DNA of 64,000 nucleotides from Acinetobacter sp. TGL-Y2 (lineage in GTDB: Bacteria; Pseudomonadota; Gammaproteobacteria; Pseudomonadales; Moraxellaceae), in the NCBI RefSeq assembly GCF_001612555.1, contig NZ_CP015110.1, forward strand, positions 186,001 through 250,000, given 5' to 3'. The notes beneath the pieces are model-generated. The model saw only the letters and a list, made by a program, of their open reading frames with translations, was not told the DNA's origin and ran no database searches. The position numbers were made by a program, and so were the translations under genes. Positions 47,789 to 58,057 of this stretch are shown one piece after another (positions within the stretch are counted from its first letter, which is position 1; each line of letters starts with the position of its first letter).

Positions 47789-48928
47789 TTACATGTTTGA
47801 AAGGATCGATTCTTTGACTTGAGACATGGTGGCATCAATAGACAGCATCACAGCATCTGCACACTGTTTAATAGCCGTATCAGGATCTTTTAAACCATTC
47901 CCAGTTACGGTACATACGATCACTGAACCTTCTTTAATTTTACCTGCTTTGATGTCACGAATCGCGCCACCAACAGATGCCGCAGAAGCTGGTTCTACAA
48001 ACACACCTTCGTACATCGAAAGAAGGCGCTGTGCTTCAAGAATTTCAGCATCCGTTAATTCATCAAACCAACCCTTTGAATCACGAACCACTGCTTTCGC
48101 GTGGTTCCAGCTTTGCGGATTACCAATACGAATGGCTGTTGCCACTGTTTCAGGGTTTTCAACTGGAGCGCCACGTAAGAAAGGTGCAGCACCAGACGCT
48201 TGATAACCTGCCATGATGGGCAAGCCAGCAGGCTTAGGTCCTGTAAACTGGTCTGTTTCAGCATCATAGATCACCGCTTCAAACTGCTCTTTCGGCTGAT
48301 TGGCAACCGCTTCGGTATAACCCATCCAATGCGCCGTGATGTTGCCTGCATTACCGACAGGTAAACAGTGATAATCGGGCGCACGACCTAAGGCTTCAAC
48401 AATTTCGTAAGCAATGGTTTTTTGACCTTGTAAACGGTATGGGTTGATTGAGTTCACAATCGTCACCGGTGCTTGGTCAGCCACTTCTTTCACCAAACGC
48501 ATACCATCATCGAAGTTACCACGAATTTGCATGGTGATTGCACCGTACATCATCGCTTGCGCCATTTTACCCATGGCGATTTTGCCTTCTGGGATGAGCA
48601 CAAAGGCTTTGATGCCAGCACGTGCTGCATAGGCAGCCGCGGCAGCTGAGGTATTACCGGTAGAGGCGCAGATAATTGCTTTAGAGCCTTCTTCAACGGC
48701 TTTGGTCACTGCCATGGTCATACCACGGTCTTTAAAGGAGCCCGTTGGGTTTAAACCTTCGTACTTCACATAGATTTCAACATCTTTACCAATGATGCCT
48801 GGAATGTTCTCAAGCTTAATCAGTGGGGTATTACCTTCACCCAAAGAAATAGCACGAGTCGTTGCAGACACGGGTAAACGGTCACGATAACGGTCAACTA
48901 AACCAGTATAACGGTTGGCATTAGACAT
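47789..48928 (-). CDS. thrC: Threonine synthase
   Basis: The 379-residue product is a PLP enzyme with the active-site Lys in NPTGSFKDRGM and the phosphate-binding STGNTSAAAAAYAARAG. It converts O-phosphohomoserine to threonine. The ATG at 48928 is used because the only alternative is a TTG 17 codons upstream. It follows hom closely on the same strand. thrB is not in the window. Confidence 0.94.
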   Translation of the reverse strand: MSNANRYTGLVDRYRDRLPVSATTRAISLGEGNTPLIKLENIPGIIGKDVEIYVKYEGLNPTGSFKDRGMTMAVTKAVEEGSKAIICASTGNTSAAAAAYAARAGIKAFVLIPEGKIAMGKMAQAMMYGAITMQIRGNFDDGMRLVKEVADQAPVTIVNSINPYRLQGQKTIAYEIVEALGRAPDYHCLPVGNAGNITAHWMGYTEAVANQPKEQFEAVIYDAETDQFTGPKPAGLPIMAGYQASGAAPFLRGAPVENPETVATAIRIGNPQSWNHAKAVVRDSKGWFDELTDAEILEAQRLLSMYEGVFVEPASAASVGGAIRDIKAGKIKEGSVIVCTVTGNGLKDPDTAIKQCADAVMLSIDATMSQVKESILSNM

Positions 48929-48987
48929 GAGGATGTTCCAATTGTGTGTAGAGTTGGTGAGGGCATAATGTGCCCCCAACCCGATGA

Positions 48988-50292
48988 TTAATTATCAAGC
49001 GATTCTAAACGAATTCGAACAATTTCGCCATGAATGACGGGTAATGCCTGAATTTGAGAAAGCGCTTCATCCATTTTTGATTCGACAATAGGGTCTGTCA
49101 TAATCACGATAGGAATAAGGTCTTTTAAACGCGGTTGTTGCATAATCGCATCAATACTGATCCCTGCACGACTTAAGATCGTGGTGACATCAGCAAGTAC
49201 GCCCATTTGATCTTCAGCGTTGATACGGATGTAATATCCGGTGGTCATTTCTTCACGACTTAAAATAGGTAAGTCGGATAGATTTTCAAATGCCAATTGA
49301 GGAATTGTACCCGCACCATCTTCTGTATAAAGAATGTCACGAACAATATCCACCACATCTGCAACGACTGCCGATGCTGTAGGGCCTGCACCTGCGCCTG
49401 CACCATAATACAAGGTTGGACCAACAGCGTTGGCCTGTACCAAGACTGCATTTTTAACGCCGTTGACGTTTGCAATCAATTGATCATCAGGAATCAGCGT
49501 GGGATGCACACGTAGTTCAATACCTGTCGCTGCACGACGTGCAATCCCCAAGTGTTTAATACGAAAACCCAAATCTTCAGCATATTTAACATCTTGTGCC
49601 GTGATTTTGCTGATCCCTTCAGTAAAGACTTTGTCAAACTGCAAAGGAATACCGAAAGCACAGGATGCCAAAATGGTCAGCTTATGCGCCGCATCAATTC
49701 CTTCAACATCAAAAGTGGGATCTGCTTCGGCATAGCCAAGTTCTTGTGCCTCAGCAAGTACATCTTCAAAAGTACGTCCTTTTTCTCGCATTTCTGAAAG
49801 AATGAAATTGCCTGTACCATTGATAATGCCGGCTAACCAATCGATACGGTTGGCGGCTAAACCTTCACGAATCACTTTAATAATCGGAATACCGCCAGCA
49901 ACAGCGGCTTCATAAGCGATCTGCACTTTATATTCATCAGCCGCTTTAAACAGCGCAGTACCGTGTTCAGCAAGTAAGGCTTTATTGGCTGTGACCACAT
50001 GTTTGCCGTGCTTCATCGCTTCCATGATGAGCTCATAAGCAGGGTGTATACCACCCATCACTTCCACCACAATATCCACATCAGGTTGACGTACAATCTC
50101 CATCAAATCAGCACTTTGTTTTACTGAGTCAGCAAGACCTAGATCTGCGCGTGGACGACGAGTACCCACATGGGTAATTTTAATTTCACGATCGGTGCGA
50201 CGTCTAATTTCAGCAGCGTTTTCTTGTAATAGTTTAAGGGCTCCACCACCTACGGTTCCAAGACCGAGTATCGCCAGACGAACTGGTTTCAC
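48988..50292 (-). CDS. hom: Homoserine dehydrogenase
   Basis: The 434-residue product has an NAD(P)-binding start ILGLGTVGGGALKLLQE, a catalytic domain with ITAQDVKYAEDLGF, and a C-terminal ACT domain (YYIRINAEDQMGVLADVTTI) for threonine feedback. It makes homoserine for threonine and methionine. The start is GTG at 50292, six bases after GGAG. A TTG four codons earlier overlaps the ribosome-binding site. It lies upstream of thrC in the same orientation. Confidence 0.94.
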   Translation of the reverse strand: MKPVRLAILGLGTVGGGALKLLQENAAEIRRRTDREIKITHVGTRRPRADLGLADSVKQSADLMEIVRQPDVDIVVEVMGGIHPAYELIMEAMKHGKHVVTANKALLAEHGTALFKAADEYKVQIAYEAAVAGGIPIIKVIREGLAANRIDWLAGIINGTGNFILSEMREKGRTFEDVLAEAQELGYAEADPTFDVEGIDAAHKLTILASCAFGIPLQFDKVFTEGISKITAQDVKYAEDLGFRIKHLGIARRAATGIELRVHPTLIPDDQLIANVNGVKNAVLVQANAVGPTLYYGAGAGAGPTASAVVADVVDIVRDILYTEDGAGTIPQLAFENLSDLPILSREEMTTGYYIRINAEDQMGVLADVTTILSRAGISIDAIMQQPRLKDLIPIVIMTDPIVESKMDEALSQIQALPVIHGEIVRIRLESLDN

Positions 50293-50342
50293 GTCACACT
50301 CCAAAAATATATAAAAAATTTTAATGAGCCTAGATCATAGCT

Positions 50343-50375
50343 AAAAAAGCACGCAGACTCTAGGCAAATCTGCGT
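50343..50375 (-). terminator. Probable terminator of xerD-dsbC
   Basis: ACGCAGA (50351-50357) pairs with TCTGCGT (50369-50375). Read on the minus strand the stem is followed by GCTTTTTTAG, shortly after the dsbC stop and before the hom promoter. Confidence 0.6.
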
Positions 50376-50416
50376 TTATCTGTATGTATAACCTTGAGTA
50401 ATTTAATCTATAAATA

Positions 50417-51232
50417 TTAGTTATTTAAACGACTCAAGATTTCATCTGCGGTCATATAGCCACCTAAATATAGTCCATCTGTACTGTAAATTGCTGGCGT
50501 ACCATTTACGCCCATATTCAGACCCATTTGGTATTGATCTTTCACAGGATTTTTACAATTTGCAGCAGGCAGTTGCACCCCAGCAATGGCTTGATCGAAC
50601 GCTGTTTTGCGGTCTTTGCTACACCAGACACTTTCCATCGCTGGCATGTATTGTTCACCACGTGGCCATGCTACATAACGAACTTCAATGCCTTTGCGAT
50701 TGATTTCGTCCATATGCTCGTGCAGTTTATGGCAATACGGACAGCTGATATCGGTAAATACATAGACCACGTGTTTGGCTTTACCTTGAGCTGGGTAAAC
50801 AATTAAATCTTCAGTCTTCAAATCTGCAAACATTTTTTTGCTGAGTTCTGATTGAAATGACTCACCAATACTTTGCACTTGTTTATCACCCAGGCGCAGT
50901 AAATCACCTTGTAAAATGTATTTTCCATCTGTCGTGGTATAAACCGCAGCCATGCCTTCTAAATTGACCCAATATAAATGGGGCACTTCTGTAGGCTTAA
51001 TATCCAAAATTTTGGCATTGATATTGGCTGTTTTAAAATTCTTTTCTAAGGTCTTGATTAAGCGTTGCTGCGCATTTCGTTCAGTGATATTCGAAGCTTG
51101 ACCCGTCGCAGGTGCGGTGGCCGTTAAAGTACCATCATTTTTTTTGTTATCTTCAGCGTTAGAGCAAGCGGTGAGCATGATGCAACTGACTAGAGCAGAC
51201 AGAATGACGAATTTTGAACGGGTAAATGGCAT
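50417..51232 (-). CDS. dsbC: DsbC-family disulfide isomerase, predicted lipoprotein
   Basis: The 271-residue product has the DsbC order: a dimerisation domain (about 50-120) and a thioredoxin domain with the active-site CPYC (Cys164, Cys167) and the cis-Pro segment GVNGTPAIYST. Its N-terminus carries a lipobox LTAC (residues 20-23) followed by Ser-Asn, so it is probably membrane-anchored rather than free in the periplasm like E. coli DsbC. ATG at 51232 has AAAGGG six bases upstream. The xerD-dsbC order is conserved in gammaproteobacteria. Confidence 0.9.
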   Translation of the reverse strand: MPFTRSKFVILSALVSCIMLTACSNAEDNKKNDGTLTATAPATGQASNITERNAQQRLIKTLEKNFKTANINAKILDIKPTEVPHLYWVNLEGMAAVYTTTDGKYILQGDLLRLGDKQVQSIGESFQSELSKKMFADLKTEDLIVYPAQGKAKHVVYVFTDISCPYCHKLHEHMDEINRKGIEVRYVAWPRGEQYMPAMESVWCSKDRKTAFDQAIAGVQLPAANCKNPVKDQYQMGLNMGVNGTPAIYSTDGLYLGGYMTADEILSRLNN

Positions 51233-51381
51233 AAACAACCCTTTAAGTTTTGAGTATTATGGTATAGCGCATTAGCATAACAAAAAAAATAACGGAATAA
51301 TCAAATCTTGATGAACGACGTCTGATTGACATTTTCAAGCTAATCTCGAAGTTCACACTTATCTTTAAATGAGTATGATCT

Positions 51382-52299
51382 TTATGCGCGCGGATGATGT
51401 TGGGCATGTAGTTGTTGCATACGTACTTGTGCGACATGAGTATAAATTTGCGTGGTCGATAAATCACTGTGACCCAGCAGCATTTGTACCACACGTAAAT
51501 CTGCACCGTGATTAAGTAAATGGGTAGCAAAGGCGTGTCGCAGGGTATGTGGAGACAATTCAGTTTGAATCCCTGCTTTTAAGGCGTGACGTTTAATCGC
51601 GTACCAAAAATTTTGACGACTCATGATACCGCCTTGCTGACTTAAAAACACATAATCGGTTGCAACTTTGTATAATTGTGGACGAGCATCTTGTATATAT
51701 TTTTCTAACCACTCTGCTGCAATTTGTCCTAAAGGCACCAAGCGTTCTTTATTACCTTTACCTAAAATACGCAAATAACCTTGATTCAAATTGATCAGAT
51801 CAGTACGTAAATGAATCAATTCGCTGACCCGTAAGCCACAGGCATACAGCACTTCAAACATCGCTCGGTCACGTAGTCCCAGTGCTGTATGAATATCAGG
51901 TGTATGAATTAAAGCTTCAACATCAGCTTCAGAGAGATCTTTTGGCAGCGCACGACCTAGTTTCGGCGTTTTATGTGCAGCAATAGGATTGTCTGTACGA
52001 ATATTTTGTTCACGTAAAAATTTATAAAAAGAGCGTAGGGCAGACAATGTACGTGCAATGGAACGTGGACTTTTACCTTGCTTGGTCAGACTAATGAGGA
52101 CATCGGAAATATCATCATGGCTCCAATCTGTCATGGTTTTTGGCACTGAAGCGCTACACTGCACCAGATCAGACAAATAGGCATTACGAGTATGCGGGCT
52201 CACGGTTTGAGCAATCAGGTAGTCACGGAAACCTTGTAAAAAAGACAGCGGTTCAGGAATACTGACAGGAGCAGGAATTCGAGGTTTTTTATTTAACAT
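51382..52299 (-). CDS. xerD: Site-specific tyrosine recombinase XerD
   Basis: The 305-residue product has the XerD catalytic residues: Arg in ACGLRVSEL, Lys in LGKGNKERLVP, HTLRHAFATHLLNHGADLR, and Tyr in DLSTTQIYTHV. The C-terminal QQLHAQHHPRA closely matches E. coli XerD. It resolves chromosome dimers at dif with XerC and FtsK. ATG at 52299 is used. An in-frame ATG at 52320 is equally possible, since neither has a clear ribosome-binding site. Confidence 0.94.
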   Translation of the reverse strand: MLNKKPRIPAPVSIPEPLSFLQGFRDYLIAQTVSPHTRNAYLSDLVQCSASVPKTMTDWSHDDISDVLISLTKQGKSPRSIARTLSALRSFYKFLREQNIRTDNPIAAHKTPKLGRALPKDLSEADVEALIHTPDIHTALGLRDRAMFEVLYACGLRVSELIHLRTDLINLNQGYLRILGKGNKERLVPLGQIAAEWLEKYIQDARPQLYKVATDYVFLSQQGGIMSRQNFWYAIKRHALKAGIQTELSPHTLRHAFATHLLNHGADLRVVQMLLGHSDLSTTQIYTHVAQVRMQQLHAQHHPRA

Positions 52300-52414
52300 G
52301 TGATTAAACACTACACTCATTAAATCGATGGAATGGATCGATTTTACTCACTGTAGATTAATTTTCTAGACATGTCGATGGATAATAAGAACGCAGTTGC
52401 AACTAAACCTTATT

Positions 52415-52429
52415 TGTTAATTATTCTCA
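52415..52429. promoter_or_regulatory. Fur box at the feoAB promoter
   Basis: On the minus strand the sequence reads TGAGAAT-A-ATTAACA, one mismatch per half from the 7-1-7 Fur consensus TGATAAT-N-ATTATCA. On the plus strand it overlaps a TTGTTA -35 element at 52414-52419, with TATACT (-10) at 52438-52443 after an 18-base spacer. Iron-bound Fur should therefore block polymerase and repress the operon. Confidence 0.75.
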
Positions 52430-52469
52430 TTTGTTTGTATACTGTACAAAAGTATTTAGGAACACTACG

Positions 52470-52730
52470 GTGCGTTTATCAGATTTAAAAGTGAAGGAGA
52501 AAGGTGTCATTGTGAAAGTGAATCGTCATTCACAGGATGCTCAAACTCAACCCGATCTTGTGGCAAGTCGTTTAGAAACGCTGGGGTTCATACCTGGAAC
52601 AGCTGTTCAAGTGATTACCAAAGGTATTTTTGGTGGTGATCCTATTTTAATTCAAATTGGATTTACCCGTTTTGCTTTACGCAAAATTGAAGCTGAAAAA
52701 ATTGAAATAGAATCGGGAGTCACGGCATGA
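52470..52730 (+). CDS. feoA: Ferrous iron transport accessory protein FeoA
   Basis: The 86-residue product has the SH3-like FeoA core, with VRLSDLKVKEKG at the start and RLETLGFIPGTAVQVI in the middle. It supports FeoB function. The GTG at 52470, eight bases after AGGA, is preferred over an upstream ATG at 52431 that lies inside the promoter. Its stop codon overlaps the feoB start by four bases (ATGA). Confidence 0.92.
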   Translation: MRLSDLKVKEKGVIVKVNRHSQDAQTQPDLVASRLETLGFIPGTAVQVITKGIFGGDPILIQIGFTRFALRKIEAEKIEIESGVTA

Positions 52731-54583
52731 GTGATGCATTACGTATTGCCCTTGTTGGTAATCCAAACTGTGGTAAGACTTCATTATTTAACCATTTAAC
52801 TGGCACACGTCAAAAAGTGGCGAACTACGCGGGCGTAACGGTCGAGCGTAAAATGGGGCAGTTCACATTGCCTTCGGGTAAAGCGGTTCGTGTACTGGAT
52901 CTACCCGGCACCTATAGTTTAGAGGCGACCAGTCCAGACGAAGCCATTACCCGTGATGTAGTGCAAGGTAAAATTGCAGAAGAAGGTCAACAAAATGCGT
53001 TCTTGTGTGTGGTCGATGCAACCAACTTGAATTTACATTTGGGCTTGGTCTTAGAAATGATCGAACTGGGTCGTCCAATGCTCGTAGTACTGAACATGAT
53101 GGATGAAGCACGCCGTCGGGGGATTCAAATTAATAGCCAAAAACTGGCTCAGCGTCTGGGTGTGCCCGTGGTTGAAACCGTTGCTGTGCGTAGTGCCGGT
53201 ATTGAAAACCTGATGAATGCTTTAGAACAAGGCAAGTATGCAAAACCGCATACTGAGCTCAGTGGTTTAAAAGGCGATCATCATCAGCAAATTGCAACCA
53301 TCATGAGTGACGTGGTGCAGTTTGCAGATCAAGAAGATAAACGCTCTGACTTCCTCGATAAAATATTTTTACATCCAGTTCTAGGTCTTGTTAGCCTTGC
53401 TGTGATGATGTTTGTAGTCTTCCAAGCTGTATTTGCTTGGGCTGCACCGTTTATGGACGGGATTGAAACCTTTTTTGGCTGGTTAGGTGAGGTTGTCGGT
53501 GGTTGGATTGCGCATCCTATGCTGAACAGCCTCGTGGTCGATGGTGTGATCGCGGGCGCGGGTGGTGTAGTGGTGTTCTTGCCGCAAATTTTGATTCTGT
53601 TCTTCTTTATTTTGGTGTTGGAAGAATCAGGTTATTTGCCTCGCGCAGCCTTCTTACTCGATAAACTGATGTTCAAAGCAGGACTGTCTGGTCGTGCCTT
53701 TATTCCATTGCTGTCAAGTTTTGCCTGTGCCATTCCGGGCATTATGGCGACGCGCAGTATTTCAGATCCGCGTGATCGTCTGACCACCATTTTTGTTGCC
53801 CCTTTAATGACTTGTTCGGCACGACTTCCCGTCTATGCCTTGCTGATTGCTGCATTTATTCCAGCGCATACCGTGTGGGGTATATTTAACCTTCAAGGTT
53901 TGGTGCTGTTTGCATTGTATATGGCTGGGATCGTGAGTGCATTGGCTGTGTCATTTGTAATGAAGTTTTTCCAAAAAGATAAGTCGCAACATATGTTGTT
54001 GATGGAGTTACCTAGCTACCGCTTCCCCGATATTAAGAGTGTTTTTATTGGTTTACTGGACCGTGCAAAAATCTTCTTAAAACGTGTCGGTGGCATTATC
54101 TTTGCCTTGTCGATCATTCTTTGGTTCTTGTGTACTTTCCCACAACCCCCAGAAGGTGCGACTTTACCCGCGATTGATTATTCACTTGCAGGCATGTTGG
54201 GACATCTGATCCAACCGATTTTTGCGCCACTTGGGTTTAATTGGCAAATTTGTATTGCCTTGATTCCAGCGATGGCAGCACGTGAAGTGGTGGTGGCTGC
54301 ACTGGGTACGGTGTATGCCTTGTCTGCTGTTGATGAAGACGCCATGACCGAAGGCTTATCTAGCATTATTAGTGGTGGGGGTGACTTAGGTTGGTCTTTG
54401 GCAACAGGCTTGTCACTCTTGGTATGGTTTATCTATGCACCGCATTGCTTAGCCACCCTTGCAACCATTAAGCGTGAAACAGGTTCGTGGAAAACAGTGG
54501 GTGTAATGACTGCTTACTTGTTCGGTTTGGCTTATTTAATGGCATTCCTGACCTATCAAATCGCGACACATTACTGGGGTTAA
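52727..54583 (+). CDS. feoB: Ferrous iron transporter FeoB
   Basis: The 618-residue product has an N-terminal GTPase with G1 GNPNCGKT (11-18), G3 DLPG (58-61) and G4 NMMD (123-126), then an inner-membrane domain with the Gate motifs SSFACAIPGIMATRSI and PLMTCSARLPVY. It imports Fe2+ under low oxygen or low iron. It is shorter than E. coli FeoB (773 residues), the difference being in the C-terminal half. It forms an operon with feoA and probably with the Cys-rich gene that follows. Confidence 0.95.
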   Translation: MSDALRIALVGNPNCGKTSLFNHLTGTRQKVANYAGVTVERKMGQFTLPSGKAVRVLDLPGTYSLEATSPDEAITRDVVQGKIAEEGQQNAFLCVVDATNLNLHLGLVLEMIELGRPMLVVLNMMDEARRRGIQINSQKLAQRLGVPVVETVAVRSAGIENLMNALEQGKYAKPHTELSGLKGDHHQQIATIMSDVVQFADQEDKRSDFLDKIFLHPVLGLVSLAVMMFVVFQAVFAWAAPFMDGIETFFGWLGEVVGGWIAHPMLNSLVVDGVIAGAGGVVVFLPQILILFFFILVLEESGYLPRAAFLLDKLMFKAGLSGRAFIPLLSSFACAIPGIMATRSISDPRDRLTTIFVAPLMTCSARLPVYALLIAAFIPAHTVWGIFNLQGLVLFALYMAGIVSALAVSFVMKFFQKDKSQHMLLMELPSYRFPDIKSVFIGLLDRAKIFLKRVGGIIFALSIILWFLCTFPQPPEGATLPAIDYSLAGMLGHLIQPIFAPLGFNWQICIALIPAMAAREVVVAALGTVYALSAVDEDAMTEGLSSIISGGGDLGWSLATGLSLLVWFIYAPHCLATLATIKRETGSWKTVGVMTAYLFGLAYLMAFLTYQIATHYWG

Positions 54584-54709
54584 GTTCGAGTAAAACTTAA
54601 ACGAAAGCTTAGGTGTGTGGCATGTGATATGTGATCGAGACTTTAAGATGAAATGGAAATACTGCTGAGCATTATGCTTTGTACATTGAATGAAATATAG
54701 GAGATTGAA

Positions 54710-54967
54710 ATGGTTGAAACGTTGATTGTCGCTGCTTTGGTGCTTTGGAGCGCACTGGTGGTGTTTAAGAAATTTTTTCCTCAAACATCAAATTCGTTTT
54801 TTTCTTCATTGTCGACGGCATGTGCAAATCGTGACTGGACAATGCTGGCAAAATGGCTCAAACCTGCAATGGCGTCAGGCTGTGGCGGGAACTGTGGTTG
54901 CGATGCACAGGACGATGCCCAAAAACCAGCGCAGAAAGTTGAAGTTCAAGCTGTCAAATGGAAATAA
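54710..54967 (+). CDS. Small Cys-rich membrane protein downstream of feoB
   Basis: The 85-residue product has one N-terminal membrane helix (ETLIVAALVLWSALVVF), a basic stretch and a cysteine cluster SGCGGNCGCD near residues 63-72. This is the pattern of FeoB-associated Cys-rich proteins (and DUF6587). It may serve as a third Feo component, in place of FeoC, perhaps handling iron or redox at the membrane. The gap from feoB is 126 bases, with no hairpin in it. AGGAGA five bases before the ATG supports the start. Confidence 0.75.
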   Translation: MVETLIVAALVLWSALVVFKKFFPQTSNSFFSSLSTACANRDWTMLAKWLKPAMASGCGGNCGCDAQDDAQKPAQKVEVQAVKWK

Positions 54968-55005
54968 TCTAATTTGAATCCTTAAAATAGGATTTAGGTA
55001 AAACT

Positions 55006-55033
55006 AAAAAGCCGTCAAATTTGACGGCTTTTT
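55006..55033 (+). terminator. Terminator of the feo operon
   Basis: A perfect palindrome with arms AAAAAGCCGTCAAA and its complement spans 55006-55033. It lies just after the Cys-rich gene and none lies between feoB and that gene, which supports a three-gene operon. Confidence 0.87.
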
Positions 55034-55132
55034 ACGGTCTGACACAAAAATACTGCTAGAAAGTTAAAACAAAAAAAGCAATAAAAACGGCAAAGTGCTA
55101 ACATTTTGCAGATTTTAAAAATTAGATGCTAG

Positions 55133-56488
<1,356 letters not shown>

Positions 56489-56508
56489 AGAATAATAAGG
56501 AATACGTT

Positions 56509-57705
56509 ATGGCTGGGTTAGCTCAGACAACAATTGCTAAAGTGGCAAAAACATATGAACGCTGGTTACCCAAAGTACCCGAGGAAATCACCACGCGTAA
56601 TGTACTCATCTTTTGTGTGGTGGCTTTACTGTGTATTGGTACAGTCATGGTCGGCTCAGCGTCCATGCCCTATGCAGAGCGTTTACATGAAAACCCGTTT
56701 CATTATGTCATTCGACATGGGATCTCGATTGTGGTGGCTTTTTTTGCTGCCGTGTTGGCCTATCGTATTTCTTTAAATAGATGGTTTAACAATACTTTTC
56801 CGCTATGGTTAATTACTATTGTCTTGCTGATTGCAGTGCTGGTGGTGGGCTCAGAAGTCAACGGGTCAACCCGTTGGATTCGACTGGCTGGCTTTACCTT
56901 CCAGCCAACGGAAGCGGCCAAAGTGATGATGGCGATTTTTACCGCAGACTACGTGGTACGCCGTGCCGAAGAGGTGCGAAATAACATTAAAGGCTTGGTT
57001 CGGTTGGGCGTGATCATGCTGCTCACCGTGGGGCTGATTATTGCGGAGCCTGACTTAGGTGCAACTGTAGTCATTGCATTGACCATGTTGGGCGTGTTCT
57101 TCTTGGCGGGTGCGCCTTTAATTCAATTTGGTATAGCACTGGGTGCTATTGTTGCGGCATTTGTATTTTTGGTCGTGTTTGAGCCGTATCGTTTTGAACG
57201 ACTCATTTCTTTTACCAATCCCTGGGCAGATCCTTTGGGAACCGGTTATCAGCTGACCAATGCGCTGATGGCGTTTGGTCGAGGTGAGTGGTTTGGGGTA
57301 GGGCTAGGACACAGCATCCAAAAAATGTCTTATTTGCCTGAAGCACATACCGACTTTATGTTGGCAATTTTGGCTGAGGAATTTGGCTTCTTCGGTATTA
57401 CCGTGGTGTTGAGCTTATCATTTATCATGGTTGCAACTTGTGTCAAAATTGGACATCGTGCTTTACGTCACCAATACCTACGTGCAGGTTATTTGGCTTA
57501 TGGCATCAGTATTATTTTCTTATTACAGATTATCGTCAACGCAGGCATGAACATGGGCGTTTTACCCACCAAAGGTTTAACCTTACCGTTTATTAGTTAC
57601 GGGGGTTCATCTTTAATTATGTGTGCCGTCATGATCAGTTTAATGTTGAAAATTGATTCAACCACACAGGTGAAAAACCCAACCAAAGAGGAATCCAGCT
57701 TCTAA
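56509..57705 (+). CDS. ftsW: Peptidoglycan glycosyltransferase FtsW
   Basis: The 398-residue, ten-helix SEDS protein begins with a cytoplasmic extension and contains typical SEDS blocks: GSEVNGSTRWIRLAGFTFQP (with the catalytic Asp further along, in AEPDLGATVVI), EAHTDFMLAILAEEFGF and LPFISYGGSSL. It polymerises septal glycan with FtsI at division. It follows murD by 20 bases in the same direction, so the two are probably co-transcribed. Confidence 0.95.
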   Translation: MAGLAQTTIAKVAKTYERWLPKVPEEITTRNVLIFCVVALLCIGTVMVGSASMPYAERLHENPFHYVIRHGISIVVAFFAAVLAYRISLNRWFNNTFPLWLITIVLLIAVLVVGSEVNGSTRWIRLAGFTFQPTEAAKVMMAIFTADYVVRRAEEVRNNIKGLVRLGVIMLLTVGLIIAEPDLGATVVIALTMLGVFFLAGAPLIQFGIALGAIVAAFVFLVVFEPYRFERLISFTNPWADPLGTGYQLTNALMAFGRGEWFGVGLGHSIQKMSYLPEAHTDFMLAILAEEFGFFGITVVLSLSFIMVATCVKIGHRALRHQYLRAGYLAYGISIIFLLQIIVNAGMNMGVLPTKGLTLPFISYGGSSLIMCAVMISLMLKIDSTTQVKNPTKEESSF

Positions 57706-57759
57706 GCAATTTCTTCAAATTTGAATGTCGAATTTTAATCTGTACCGAGAGTGCTATGA

Positions 57760-57972
57760 CTAGTTTTGTAGCACACTCGTGGGCATATGTGTCCCACAAT
57801 TTAAACAGACCACTTGACCTTGTTTGGCTTTTGACAGCGGAATGAAAAACAAAGAAAAATAATTACGCTGTTGCTTAACTTCATAGGCACTATCGCTTCT
57901 GCAGACAGGGCAGAGAAACTGTCCCTTATTTATTTTAATGGTTTTAGGTCCAATCCCAAAAATAAAAAACAT
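57760..57972 (-). CDS. Zinc-ribbon protein
   Basis: The 70-residue product has two Cys pairs, CPVC at about 21-24 and CLNC near 56-59, spaced as in a zinc ribbon. A hydrophobic FFIFGIGPKTI stretch is at the N-terminus. Such small proteins are widespread, and this one has no specific assignment. It is convergent with ftsW and separate from gluQRS. A hairpin (57746-57779) overlaps its 3' end and may end ftsW transcription. Confidence 0.75.
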   Translation of the reverse strand: MFFIFGIGPKTIKINKGQFLCPVCRSDSAYEVKQQRNYFSLFFIPLSKAKQGQVVCLNCGTHMPTSVLQN

Positions 57973-58057
57973 AGGTGTAACTCTATAGATAAAAATCTAT
58001 TGCACGGGATTTTAATAAAATGAGCAAATGATTTATGTAGCAGATTTGGCTCAATGC

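Noticed and set aside
46680..47790. Composite transposon or resistance cassette around the IS30 element
   Set aside because: There is only one copy of the element, flanked by the core genes pbpG and thrC, with a simple three-base target duplication.
57746..57779. Terminator of ftsW
   Set aside because: The hairpin has an A-A mismatch and no T-run, so it is mentioned only with the zinc-ribbon gene.
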